A stretch of 6,695 nt of DNA. Source: Planctomycetota bacterium (GTDB taxonomy: Bacteria > Planctomycetota > Planctomycetia > Pirellulales > Thermoguttaceae). The notes beneath the pieces were generated by a model. It saw only the letters and a list, made by a program, of their open reading frames with translations, was not told the DNA's origin and did not search any database. Below, piece after piece: positions 1-5,320 of the stretch. The stretch is from positions 1 through 6,695 of the forward strand of contig JAEWUR010000061.1 of assembly GCA_023397045.1 (NCBI GenBank), in the 5' to 3' direction. Position 1 is the stretch's first letter, and each line of letters begins with the position of its first letter. Position numbers and translations under genes: made by a program.

Positions 1-1771
1 AGGGCAGGTTGCCCTTGTCGGTGAAATCGCGAATGCCGACGATGACGCCGACCTTGCCGCCTTCGACCTTGTCCGAGCAAACCGAGGCCGGAACCTTGCG
101 GACCGAGTCGACGTTCGCAACGCCCTCGATGTTGCGAAGATCGTTGACGAGCGACTCGGGCATTTTGGCCGACTGATCCGATCCGACGTCGGGGTTCATC
201 ATGCGGATGAAGAAATCGCCTTGCAGCGTCGTTTCGAGCCAGTTGTGGAGGTCCTGGACGTTGTCGAGGATGTTTGTGCCGAGGCTGATGGCGGTGCTCA
301 CGGCGAGGTACAGGATGCCGACGGTCAATGTGGTTCGCACGCGGCGACGCAGGATTTGGCGATGCGCGATGCGGCCTTCGGTGCCGAGGATCGGCCGCAG
401 GACGGTTGCGACGATCCAAGCCAGCAAACCGATCGCCATTGGCAGGAACAGGAGCAGGGCGACGGTGAAGACCATGCCGATGACGATCAGCAGTTGCGCC
501 GGGAGATACCCGGTGAGGCAGGCGAGCATCAGCAGCCCGGTGACGCCGAAGGTCGTGGCCGAGAAGATCACATAGGCGAGCGAGATGCGGCGGTTTCGTT
601 CCGAGGCGACAAACCGCATGCCTTCCAGCGGCGAGACGCGGCCGGCGATCCAGGCGGGAACGAACATGGCCAGAAGCGACACGCTCGGGCCGAGCAAGGC
701 GGCGAAAACGAACGGCGCGGGCGTGATTCGCAACGCGGGCATATCGGTCGCGTAGATCTGGCCCATCGATTTTGTCAGCAGGAACGCGCCGCCGACGCCG
801 GTGAGGATGCCGAGCAGCGTGCCGACGACGCCCATCGTAAGGCCTTCCATCATCAACATGCGGATCAACTGACTTCGCGTGGCGCCGATGGCTCGGAGCA
901 CGGCCAACTGACGCCGGCGCTCGCCCACGTTCATCAGGAACGTGTTGAGGATCGTGAAGAACGCCAGCGCGAGGATCATCACGTAGGAGAAATCCAGGCC
1001 CTTCCGGACCTTGTCGATCGTGTCTTTCGACATTTGCGATCGTTCGGCCGGCGATCGGAGGGTCAGTCCTTCCGGCAGTTTGGCGAGGATGGCTTCGGAG
1101 ACGGTTTTTTCGTTGGCGCCGTCGGCCAGCACGACGCTCATGATATTGACGTTGCCGACGGTCGAGAACATGTATTCGGCGGTCGCCAGGGGCAGAAAGA
1201 CGATGCCGACGCCGCCCTGGTTGAAGCCCGCAGCGCCGCGCGGCGAGAGCAGGCCGACGACCTTCAACGGCTTGACGCGGCCGCTGAGTCCGCCGCGCAA
1301 GGTGGCCAATTTCACTTCGTCGCCGACCTTGATGCCGAGTCCGCGTGCAAAGCCGGTTTCGAGCACGGCCTCGTATTTATCTTCGAACATCCGGCCGGAT
1401 TCGAGTTCGTAGTCGCGGACGGCGCGATCGCGTTCGGGGTCGATGCCCATGGCGAGCACGGCGCCTTTGTTGTCATCGAACCGCAACGAGGCGAGGCGTT
1501 GGACCGTGGGGACGACGGCTGCGACGCCGGGCGTCTGCTCGATCGTTTGGGCAACCTCCTCATCGAAGAACCCGTCGCCGGCGGCGACGACTTCGAAAGC
1601 CGCTCGACCGGCCACGCTGGCATACATTTCCATGCAGGCTTCGTTGGTGGTGGCCGTTCCGACCGTGACGGCAACGACCGCGGCGACGCCGATGACGATG
1701 CTCAGCAGCGTCAACGTCGCCCGGCCCGGCCGACTCTTCATTTCGCGAAGGGTGAACTTCCAGAGAACCAT
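1..1771 (-). CDS. MacB/FtsX-type ABC transporter permease, double-FtsX (C-terminus outside window)
   Basis: The frame stays open for 590 codons from the ATG at 1771 to the window edge, so the C-terminus is missing. It begins MVLWKFTLREMKSRPGRATL, a typical cytoplasmic lead-in to the first membrane helix (about residues 19-40). A large soluble domain of the MacB periplasmic-core type follows (about 45-258), then a membrane helix at 262-281. Next come the coupling segment ERRRQLAVLRAIGATRSQLI (284-303) and helices at about 311-333 and 352-374, ending in PAWIAGRVSPLEGMR. Two more helices (about 398-421 and 425-455) and a further one at about 481-499 lead into a second extracytoplasmic domain. 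This marks the long permease class with two FtsX halves, usually near 800 residues, so a few hundred residues are probably missing. It should pair with the ATPase ending 76 bases upstream, in the same operon. Such systems act in lipoprotein or lipid handling, efflux, or mechanotransmission; the substrate cannot be read here. The ribosome binding site is weak (GGA about 5 bases before ATG). Confidence 0.93.
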   Translation of the reverse strand, partial: MVLWKFTLREMKSRPGRATLTLLSIVIGVAAVVAVTVGTATTNEACMEMYASVAGRAAFEVVAAGDGFFDEEVAQTIEQTPGVAAVVPTVQRLASLRFDDNKGAVLAMGIDPERDRAVRDYELESGRMFEDKYEAVLETGFARGLGIKVGDEVKLATLRGGLSGRVKPLKVVGLLSPRGAAGFNQGGVGIVFLPLATAEYMFSTVGNVNIMSVVLADGANEKTVSEAILAKLPEGLTLRSPAERSQMSKDTIDKVRKGLDFSYVMILALAFFTILNTFLMNVGERRRQLAVLRAIGATRSQLIRMLMMEGLTMGVVGTLLGILTGVGGAFLLTKSMGQIYATDMPALRITPAPFVFAALLGPSVSLLAMFVPAWIAGRVSPLEGMRFVASERNRRISLAYVIFSATTFGVTGLLMLACLTGYLPAQLLIVIGMVFTVALLLFLPMAIGLLAWIVATVLRPILGTEGRIAHRQILRRRVRTTLTVGILYLAVSTAISLGTNILDNVQDLHNWLETTLQGDFFIRMMNPDVGSDQSAKMPESLVNDLRNIEGVANVDSVRKVPASVCSDKVEGGKVGVIVGIRDFTDKGNLP

Positions 1772-1791
1772 AAATTCCAACCGGCATTTGG

Positions 1792-1808
1792 CCCGACATC
1801 CTGTCGGG
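1792..1808. repeat. Short palindrome between ABC ATPase and permease genes
   Basis: CCCGACATCCTGTCGGG has perfect 7-base arms and a 3-base loop. It lies in the 76-base gap between the ATPase stop and the permease start. It has no T-run on either side, so it is unlikely to be an intrinsic terminator. It could be a copy of a dispersed palindromic repeat, or an mRNA hairpin affecting permease expression. Only one copy is in the window. Confidence 0.6.
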
Positions 1809-1847
1809 GATTTGATTGCGAAACGTCGCGGACCGCGGAGGGCCGGA

Positions 1848-2597
1848 CTACATGGATCCTTTGAACAAACACGAGCGGTTTGGAGCGGCGTAGACGGTCG
1901 GCGATTCGGATTCTTCGCCGCCATCGCTCTCGACCAATCCGTCGCGGAGCCGGACGAGCCGGTCGGCCTGTGCGGCCACGTTGGCGTCGTGGGTGACCAT
2001 GACGATCGTCTGCTCTTCTCGCGTCGCAAGTCGGCGGAGCAACGCCGTGACTTGGCGGCCGTTGGCGCTGTCGAGGTTGCCGGTCGGTTCGTCGGCCAGC
2101 AGCAAGGCGGGCCGCATGACCAACGCCCGGGCGATCGCCACGCGTTGTTGTTCGCCGCCCGACATCGTGCTGGGGACGTGATCGCGCCGATGCGACATCG
2201 AAACCAGTTTCAGGGAATCGGCGGCGCGGCGGCGCGCTTCGGCCGACGGCATGCCGCCGAGTTCCAATGGAAGTGCGACGTTCTCTTCGGCGGTGAAGGC
2301 GGGCAGCAAGTTGAACGACTGGAAGATGAAGCCCATGCGTTCGCGGCGGATGATCGTGCGTTGGTCGTCGTTCATCGTAGCGAGATCGACGCCTTCGAGG
2401 AGCACTTGTCCGGTGCTAGGCGTTTCGACGCCGCCGAGGATGTGGAGCAAGGTGCTTTTGCCCGAGCCGGACGGTCCCATGATGGCCAGCAGTTCGCCTT
2501 TTCGGACCTGGAGATCGACGCCACGGAGGGCATGCACGCAGATCTCGCCCTCGGCTCCATAGTTCTTCCGCAGGCCGCGGGTTTCGAGCACGTACAT
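1848..2597 (-). CDS. ABC transporter ATP-binding protein, MacB/LolD family
   Basis: This 249-residue protein is a complete nucleotide-binding subunit that powers the adjacent permease by ATP hydrolysis on the cytoplasmic face of the membrane. Visible motifs in order are Walker A GPSGSGKST (41-49), the Q-loop in FQSFNLLP (Q93), the signature MSGGEQQRVAIARAL (145-159), Walker B ALLLADEP with catalytic E170, the D-loop NLDS (174-177) and the H-loop VTHD (H203). FQSFNLLPAFTAEENVALPL is characteristic of the MacB/LolD/FtsE group. I chose the start at 2597 because MYVLETRGLRKNYG matches the usual family N-terminus. The frame is open upstream to 2819, but those residues look non-homologous, and the best promoter (2779-2807) lies inside that extension. 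No clear Shine-Dalgarno precedes the start. The roughly 25 residues after the H-loop region (acidic, then VYAAPNRSCLFKGSM) look like an unconserved tail. It is first in an operon with the permease; substrate unknown. Confidence 0.95.
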   Translation of the reverse strand: MYVLETRGLRKNYGAEGEICVHALRGVDLQVRKGELLAIMGPSGSGKSTLLHILGGVETPSTGQVLLEGVDLATMNDDQRTIIRRERMGFIFQSFNLLPAFTAEENVALPLELGGMPSAEARRRAADSLKLVSMSHRRDHVPSTMSGGEQQRVAIARALVMRPALLLADEPTGNLDSANGRQVTALLRRLATREEQTIVMVTHDANVAAQADRLVRLRDGLVESDGGEESESPTVYAAPNRSCLFKGSM

Positions 2598-2778
2598 AGG
2601 CAGTGACTTCACGGGTGTGGTTGGCTTACGCAGGCTTTGCGGTCCCGGCATTGGCCGTTGAGGCGGTTTATCGGTAAAAGCCGCTTTCGCCTCGTCCAAA
2701 ATACCCTGGGAACTGGGACTCTCGGCGGGCCACGAACGAATCCTTGTGTGTCGCGCCGCACCTGCACATCTGGTGTTT

Positions 2779-2807
2779 ATCATACTGCTGCTACGACTTC
2801 TCGACAA
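2779..2807 (-). promoter_or_regulatory. Sigma70-type promoter for the ABC transporter operon
   Basis: Read on the minus strand, a -35 box TTGTCG (2802-2807, 4 of 6 consensus) and a -10 box TATGAT (2779-2784, 5 of 6) are separated by exactly 17 bases. Transcription would start near 2772 and run into the ATPase gene after a leader of about 175 bases. No other pair in this gap fits as well. Promoter consensus in planctomycetes is less well defined than in E. coli, so this is a prediction. Confidence 0.55.
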
Positions 2808-2860
2808 GCCGCCCTTCATTCGGGGGATTAGAGGTTGATGTCAAAAACCGGGTGTTGCGA

Positions 2861-2875
2861 GCGCAAACTTTGCGC
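2861..2875. promoter_or_regulatory. 15-base palindrome, possible operator
   Basis: GCGCAAACTTTGCGC is a perfect palindrome of 7-base arms around one central C, the usual form of a dimeric regulator's site. It is centred about 43 bases upstream of the start predicted from the plus-strand -10 element at 2899-2904. It also lies some 55 bases upstream of the -35 box of the ABC promoter, so it could serve either direction. No regulator gene is in the window, and it may be chance. Confidence 0.3.
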
Positions 2876-2895
2876 ATCCCATTCAGATTCACAAT

Positions 2896-2904
2896 TGGTA
2901 GAAT
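2896..2904 (+). promoter_or_regulatory. Possible extended -10 promoter, plus strand
   Basis: TGGTAGAAT combines an upstream TG with TAGAAT, which is 5 of 6 to the -10 consensus. There is no good -35 box at 16-18 bases, which is acceptable for an extended -10 site but weakens the call. It would start transcription near 2911 and read toward the strong plus-strand terminator at 3234-3275, with no protein gene between. Confidence 0.25.
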
Positions 2905-2910
2905 CGAGGG

Positions 2911-3275
2911 ACGCTAGTTTGCCGCGATCGCTTCTCGTTGTGCCGTGCAAACCACATGGAACGATTGTGGTGCGCTCGACTTGCCTACGGTTAGTGTCGG
3001 TTGTATGGAGCGTAAAGTAGAGGCCGTAGGGGACGGTTTTTAAGAAGTGGCAAGCTGTTTTGTTTGGGAAAAATTTGCGGCCTCGATTCTTTGGTCTTGT
3101 TTTTCGAAACAGGCTTGATCGAGACGACATTTTCGGCCGCAAGAATCGGCTTCAGAGTTGCGGGCGATTTGCCGATGAACAGAGATAGACCTGCCGGGAG
3201 GGCGGGGCATGCGCGATGTCCCGTTTCAGGATTAAGATCATGGTAACGATGGATCGCTTACCATGATCTTTTTTT
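2911..3275 (+). ncRNA. Candidate structured non-coding RNA, unknown family
   Basis: This is an inferred transcript between the possible promoter at 2896-2904 and the strong intrinsic terminator at 3234-3275. No protein gene explains that terminator's orientation. Possible helices in order are GTTTGC/GCAAAC (2917-2922 with 2947-2952), the overlapping alternative ACCACA/TGTGGT (2951-2956 with 2966-2971), and CCTACGG/CCGTAGG (2984-2990 with 3024-3030). A nested set follows: TTGCGGC/GCCGCAA (3075-3081 with 3136-3142), CTCGAT/ATCGAG (3082-3087 with 3118-3123), and a hairpin with a TTCG loop (3096-3113). Last is GGGGCAT/ATGTCCC (3204-3210 with 3216-3222) inside CCTG/CAGG (3190-3193 with 3227-3230). 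It lacks hallmarks I would expect of tmRNA, RNase P RNA or SRP RNA. Stems of 6-7 bases also arise by chance, so only the terminator is strong evidence. Confidence 0.25.
3234..3275 (+). terminator. Strong intrinsic terminator, plus-strand orientation
   Basis: A perfect 13-base stem (3234-3246 with 3258-3270) is extended by CGAT/ATCG (3247-3250 with 3253-3256) around a GG loop, with a single bulged C at 3257. On the plus strand it runs directly into seven T (3269-3275). On the minus strand the same stem starts 20 bases after the pfkA stop but is followed only by TTAATCC. It is therefore a poor canonical terminator for pfkA, though the stem alone may still stop or stabilise that transcript. The asymmetry suggests plus-strand transcription. 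Confidence 0.85.
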
Positions 3276-3290
3276 ATTGGAGTGCCGGCG

Positions 3291-4280
3291 TCAGTTCGCC
3301 ATCGTGCGAAGCACTTCGAGCAGATACTCGGGCACGGCCTTGTGTTGGGCGTAGGTTTGCTCGAACGGCGTTAGCACCAGTTGGCTGTTGATCTGGCCGG
3401 CCATGACGCCGGTGGCGCCTTGATCGATTGCGGTGATGGCGAAATCGCCCAACCGCGAAGCGAGGATGCGATCTTCAGGCACCGGCACGCCGCCGCGTTG
3501 CAGATGGCCCAACAGGACCACGCGCGTCTCGAACGGACAGCCCGCGTCTTTCAATCCAGCGTCGAGTTGGATTGCGCCGCCGTATTCGTCGCCTTCGGCC
3601 ACGACGACCATGATCGATCGTTTGCCGCGCGCCTTGAGCGCGTTCAGGTGTTTGACGATTGCGGGGATATCGGTGTGACTTTCGGGGATGGCGACCACTT
3701 CGGCGCCGCCGGCCAGCGCGGTGTAGAGGGCGATGTATCCGCTGTGACGGCCCATCACTTCGACCAGGAACATTCGTTCGTGGCTCTCGGCCGTATCGCG
3801 GAGCTTATCGAGCGCTTCGACGGCCGTGTGGACGGCCGTGGCGAACCCGATCGTGAAGTCGGTTCCCAGCAGATCGTTGTCGATGGTGCCGGGGCAGCCA
3901 ACGATCTGTCCTTTCCAGTGTTGGGCGAGCGCCACGGCGCCGTGGAAGGTGCCGTCGCCGCCGATGGGCACGAGGGCGTCGATGCGGTGTTTCTGGAGGA
4001 TGCCGGCGGCCTTTTTGAGTCCGGGCTCGGTTCGCATCTCCGCGCTACGGCTGGTGCCGAGGATCGTACCGCCGCGGCTGACGAGGTTTGACACGCTTCG
4101 CAGCCGCATCAGGGCTTCACCTTCGGTGTGGTGGAAGAAATCTTCGTCGAGGAGCCCTTGATAGCCGCGACGGATGCCGACGACTTCGTGCCCTTGGGAA
4201 ATCGCCGAGCGGACGACCGCTCGGGTGCAGGCATTCATACCGGGGGCATCGCCGCCGCTGCAAAAGACGCCAATTCGCAT
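3291..4280 (-). CDS. pfkA: ATP-dependent 6-phosphofructokinase
   Basis: This 329-residue protein phosphorylates fructose 6-phosphate to fructose 1,6-bisphosphate, the committing step of glycolysis, in the cytoplasm. Its length matches the short bacterial PfkA group (about 320). Motifs are SGGDAPGMN (8-16) and GGTILGTSR (70-78, with R78 corresponding to E. coli R72). GGDGT (107-111) is followed by PGTIDNDLLGTDFTIGF, with catalytic D134 and D136, then VEVMGRHSG (173-181), GHLQRGG (258-264) and PEDRILASRLG (268-278). Gly at both 110 and 131 marks the ATP-using type; PPi-using enzymes usually have Asp and Lys there. R20 and R24 match E. coli effector-site R21 and R25. The residue aligned with D59 is Asn (N65) and the R54 position is shifted, so allosteric control may differ. 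The ATG start is supported by GAAGGAG nine bases upstream. The gene stands alone between two gaps; I found no confident promoter for it. Confidence 0.97.
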   Translation of the reverse strand: MRIGVFCSGGDAPGMNACTRAVVRSAISQGHEVVGIRRGYQGLLDEDFFHHTEGEALMRLRSVSNLVSRGGTILGTSRSAEMRTEPGLKKAAGILQKHRIDALVPIGGDGTFHGAVALAQHWKGQIVGCPGTIDNDLLGTDFTIGFATAVHTAVEALDKLRDTAESHERMFLVEVMGRHSGYIALYTALAGGAEVVAIPESHTDIPAIVKHLNALKARGKRSIMVVVAEGDEYGGAIQLDAGLKDAGCPFETRVVLLGHLQRGGVPVPEDRILASRLGDFAITAIDQGATGVMAGQINSQLVLTPFEQTYAQHKAVPEYLLEVLRTMAN

Positions 4281-4289
4281 TTTTTAGGG

Positions 4290-4296
4290 CTCCTTC
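4290..4296 (-). promoter_or_regulatory. Ribosome binding site of pfkA
   Basis: GAAGGAG on the minus strand ends nine bases before the pfkA ATG. It is the clearest Shine-Dalgarno in the window and fixes the pfkA start. Most other genes here have weak or no such site. Confidence 0.8.
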
Positions 4297-4426
4297 GATT
4301 TTTTCTTGTTTCGACGTTTGTGGCGGAGAAGAATCAAGGTCAGGCGTTTTGGTGATTCAGCCCTCACCCTAGCCTCAATACCGTTCAATTAGTCGCAAGT
4401 ATTTGTTGCATAAGACGTTTCATCAT

Positions 4427-4460
4427 GGGTGGCCCCGATAGCTTGTCTATCGGGGTGCCG
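4427..4460 (+). repeat. 34-base palindromic repeat, copy 1
   Basis: The core is CCCCGATAG, a 5-base loop, then CTATCGGGG (arms 4433-4441 and 4447-4455). Together with its flanks it matches the reverse complement of 4512-4545 at 28 of 34 positions. It overlaps a small adjacent hairpin GTGCC-GAAA-GGCAC (4455-4468) with a GNRA-type loop. It lies in the 290-base gap between pfkA and coaB, which otherwise holds no gene. I associate this kind of GATAG/CTATC palindrome with dispersed repeats in planctomycetes, from memory only. Confidence 0.75.
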
Positions 4461-4492
4461 AAAGGCACAAGAGGAGTCGTTTTTTTCTCGGC

Positions 4493-4572
4493 AAAAAACC
4501 TCTTGCGGCTTCGCCGCCCTGATAGCCGAGCTATCAGGGCCACCCCGAAGCCGCAAGCGGGCAGCTTTTTTT
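4493..4572 (-). terminator. Nested hairpin terminator after coaB, apparently bidirectional
   Basis: A perfect 12-base outer stem (CTTGCGGCTTCG at 4502-4513 with CGAAGCCGCAAG at 4546-4557) encloses the 10-base stem of repeat copy 2. On the minus strand it begins 13 bases after the coaB stop codon and is followed, after AGG, by six T (complement of 4493-4498). On the plus strand it is followed after eight bases by seven T (4566-4572). It most likely ends the gmk-rpoZ-coaC-coaB transcript and isolates it from pfkA. Confidence 0.75.
4512..4545 (-). repeat. 34-base palindromic repeat, copy 2 (inverted)
   Basis: The core is GCCCTGATAG, a 5-base loop, then CTATCAGGGC (arms 4516-4525 and 4531-4540). 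It is the inverted partner of copy 1 at 4427-4460. The C:G pair in the copy 1 stem is T:A here, so both strands changed and the stem is kept. This copy sits inside the outer 12-base stem of the coaB terminator. Confidence 0.75.
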
Positions 4573-5203
4573 AATGGATCAATCGGCTCTGGATCAGCTC
4601 CAAAATCATCTGCGCCACATCATTCTTGCTTCCGGCATGCGTGGCGAGCACCTGTCCGTCTTGGCCGAGCACTTCGACGTGCGTGTCGGTCGCATTGATC
4701 GCGTCGGGACCGTTCAGGACGATCAGGTCGCACTTTTTGCGTTCCATTTTTTGCATCGCGCGAAGGTGCCGGTCTTCGGTCTCCAGTGCAAAGGCCACGA
4801 GCCATTGATCGGGCTTCTTGGTTTTCGCCAGCGAAGCGACGATGTCGGGCGTTTCGACCAATTCGACATGGAGCGAATCGCCGGTCTTGTGGATTTTGTG
4901 CGGGGCCACGGTTGCGGGCCGATAGTCGCACGGCGCGGCCACGGCGATTAGTCCGTCGCAGTCCGGAAAGACTCGTTGGCACGCGGCCAGCATTTCCTCG
5001 GTCGAGACGACGGGGATGATTTCCGCGCCGGCCGGATATTGTTGCTCTTGGACCGGTCCCGTGACGATCGTGACCTGATGTCCCGCCCGAAGAAAAGCCT
5101 CGGCCACCGCCGCGCCCATGCGTCCGCTCGATGCGTTCGAGATGTATCGCACCGGATCGAGGTACTGTCGCGTGGGTCCGGAAGTGATGAGGATGCGGGG
5201 CAT
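4571..5203 (-). CDS. coaB: Phosphopantothenate-cysteine ligase (CoaB half, separate gene)
   Basis: This 210-residue protein joins cysteine to 4'-phosphopantothenate, using CTP in the bacterial type, in coenzyme A synthesis. It covers the whole CoaB domain (about 216 residues in E. coli CoaBC) without the flavoprotein half. ITSGPTR (6-12) and LDPVRYISNASSGRMG (15-30) carry the conserved Asn (N23) equivalent to E. coli N210. DYRP (92-95), then the lysine motif PHKIHK (K103, K106) and AFALETED (137-144) match the E. coli blocks around DYRAATVAPEKIKK and GFAAETNN. The segment before DYRP is AAPC rather than the commoner AAVA. The start at 5203 is chosen because MPRILITSGPTR is the expected domain start. 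The frame continues upstream to 5266 but only through a palindromic repeat. No Shine-Dalgarno is visible, so translation may depend on coaC upstream, 113 bases away and in another frame. Confidence 0.93.
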   Translation of the reverse strand: MPRILITSGPTRQYLDPVRYISNASSGRMGAAVAEAFLRAGHQVTIVTGPVQEQQYPAGAEIIPVVSTEEMLAACQRVFPDCDGLIAVAAPCDYRPATVAPHKIHKTGDSLHVELVETPDIVASLAKTKKPDQWLVAFALETEDRHLRAMQKMERKKCDLIVLNGPDAINATDTHVEVLGQDGQVLATHAGSKNDVAQMILELIQSRLIH

Positions 5204-5214
5204 GAGATGGAAAA

Positions 5215-5320
5215 ATGACGAAGGTCGAAATTCAAATGACGAAAAGCGAAGCCGCCGTTTCGGCATTGTTTCATTTGGATTTCGTCATTCCTTCGTCATT
5301 TGAAGTTCGACATTCGTCAT
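5215..5320. repeat. Inverted repeat between coaC and coaB, containing the coaC stop codon
   Basis: Two 29-base arms (5215-5243 and 5292-5320) are reverse complements at 27 of 29 positions, with 48 bases between them and a small GCCG-TTT-CGGC hairpin near the middle (5254-5264). The octamer TTCGTCAT occurs at 5281, 5292 and 5313, and its complement at 5215 and 5236. The coaC stop codon (5317-5319) lies within the outermost bases of the right arm. The motif resembles a dispersed GACGAA/TTCGTC intergenic repeat I recall from planctomycete genomes. No transposase gene is present. Confidence 0.85.

Larger units (their letters stand above)
2598..3290. other. 693-base gap between pfkA and the ABC operon
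   Basis: I see no convincing protein gene here on either strand; the short open frames have no recognisable domain, sensible start context or coding-like composition. The left third (2598-2778) would be a leader of about 175 bases for the ABC operon if the promoter at 2779-2807 is used. That leader contains a 6-base stem GAGGCG/CGCCTC (2660-2665 with 2688-2693) but no riboswitch I recognise. The right part holds a 15-base palindrome, a possible plus-strand extended -10 element, several hairpins and a strong plus-strand terminator, listed separately. Base composition around 3040-3110 is distinctly T-rich compared with the flanking genes. Confidence 0.7.

Noticed and set aside
221..1864. Plus-strand open frame of 547 codons opposite the ABC permease gene
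   Set aside because: It is rich in Arg, Asp, Gly, His and Gln with no domain, and lies exactly opposite a well-recognised permease with clear motifs and membrane helices. It is a G+C-rich codon-bias shadow.
1443..2606. Plus-strand open frame of 387 codons opposite the permease start and the ATPase gene
   Set aside because: The minus strand carries all ABC ATPase motifs; this frame has no recognisable protein and spans the junction of two real genes.
2598..2819. N-terminal extension of the ABC ATPase to 2819
   Set aside because: The extra 74 residues do not look like any ABC domain, and the best promoter lies within them; the start at 2597 fits the family.
2839..2844. Perfect TTGACA on the minus strand as a -35 box
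   Set aside because: The hexamer 17 bases downstream is GAATGA, a poor -10; the pair at 2779-2807 is better.
2981..3009. Alternative plus-strand promoter TTGCCT, 17 bases, TATGGA
   Set aside because: The -10 box matches only 3 of 6 positions and it would start inside the CCTACGG stem.
2828..3142. Minus-strand frame of 104 codons upstream of the ABC operon
   Set aside because: No recognisable family, no ribosome binding site, composition rich in Arg/Ser/Thr and unlike the neighbours; it runs through the possible operator and RNA region. A real small protein cannot be excluded.
3064..3246. Plus-strand frame of 60 codons inside the candidate RNA, starting at TTG
   Set aside because: Weak start, no ribosome binding site, no family, and its last codons run into the terminator stem.
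3381..4091. Plus-strand open frame of 236 codons opposite pfkA
   Set aside because: The minus-strand pfkA has every catalytic motif; the antisense frame shows low-complexity Asp/Gly/Ala/His composition without a domain.
4427..4545. CRISPR-like array from repeated palindromes
   Set aside because: Only two copies, in inverted not direct orientation, with no regular spacers and no cas genes.
5204..5266. N-terminal extension of CoaB to 5266
   Set aside because: The added 21 residues are translated from the palindromic repeat, and MPRILITSGPTR is the natural domain start.
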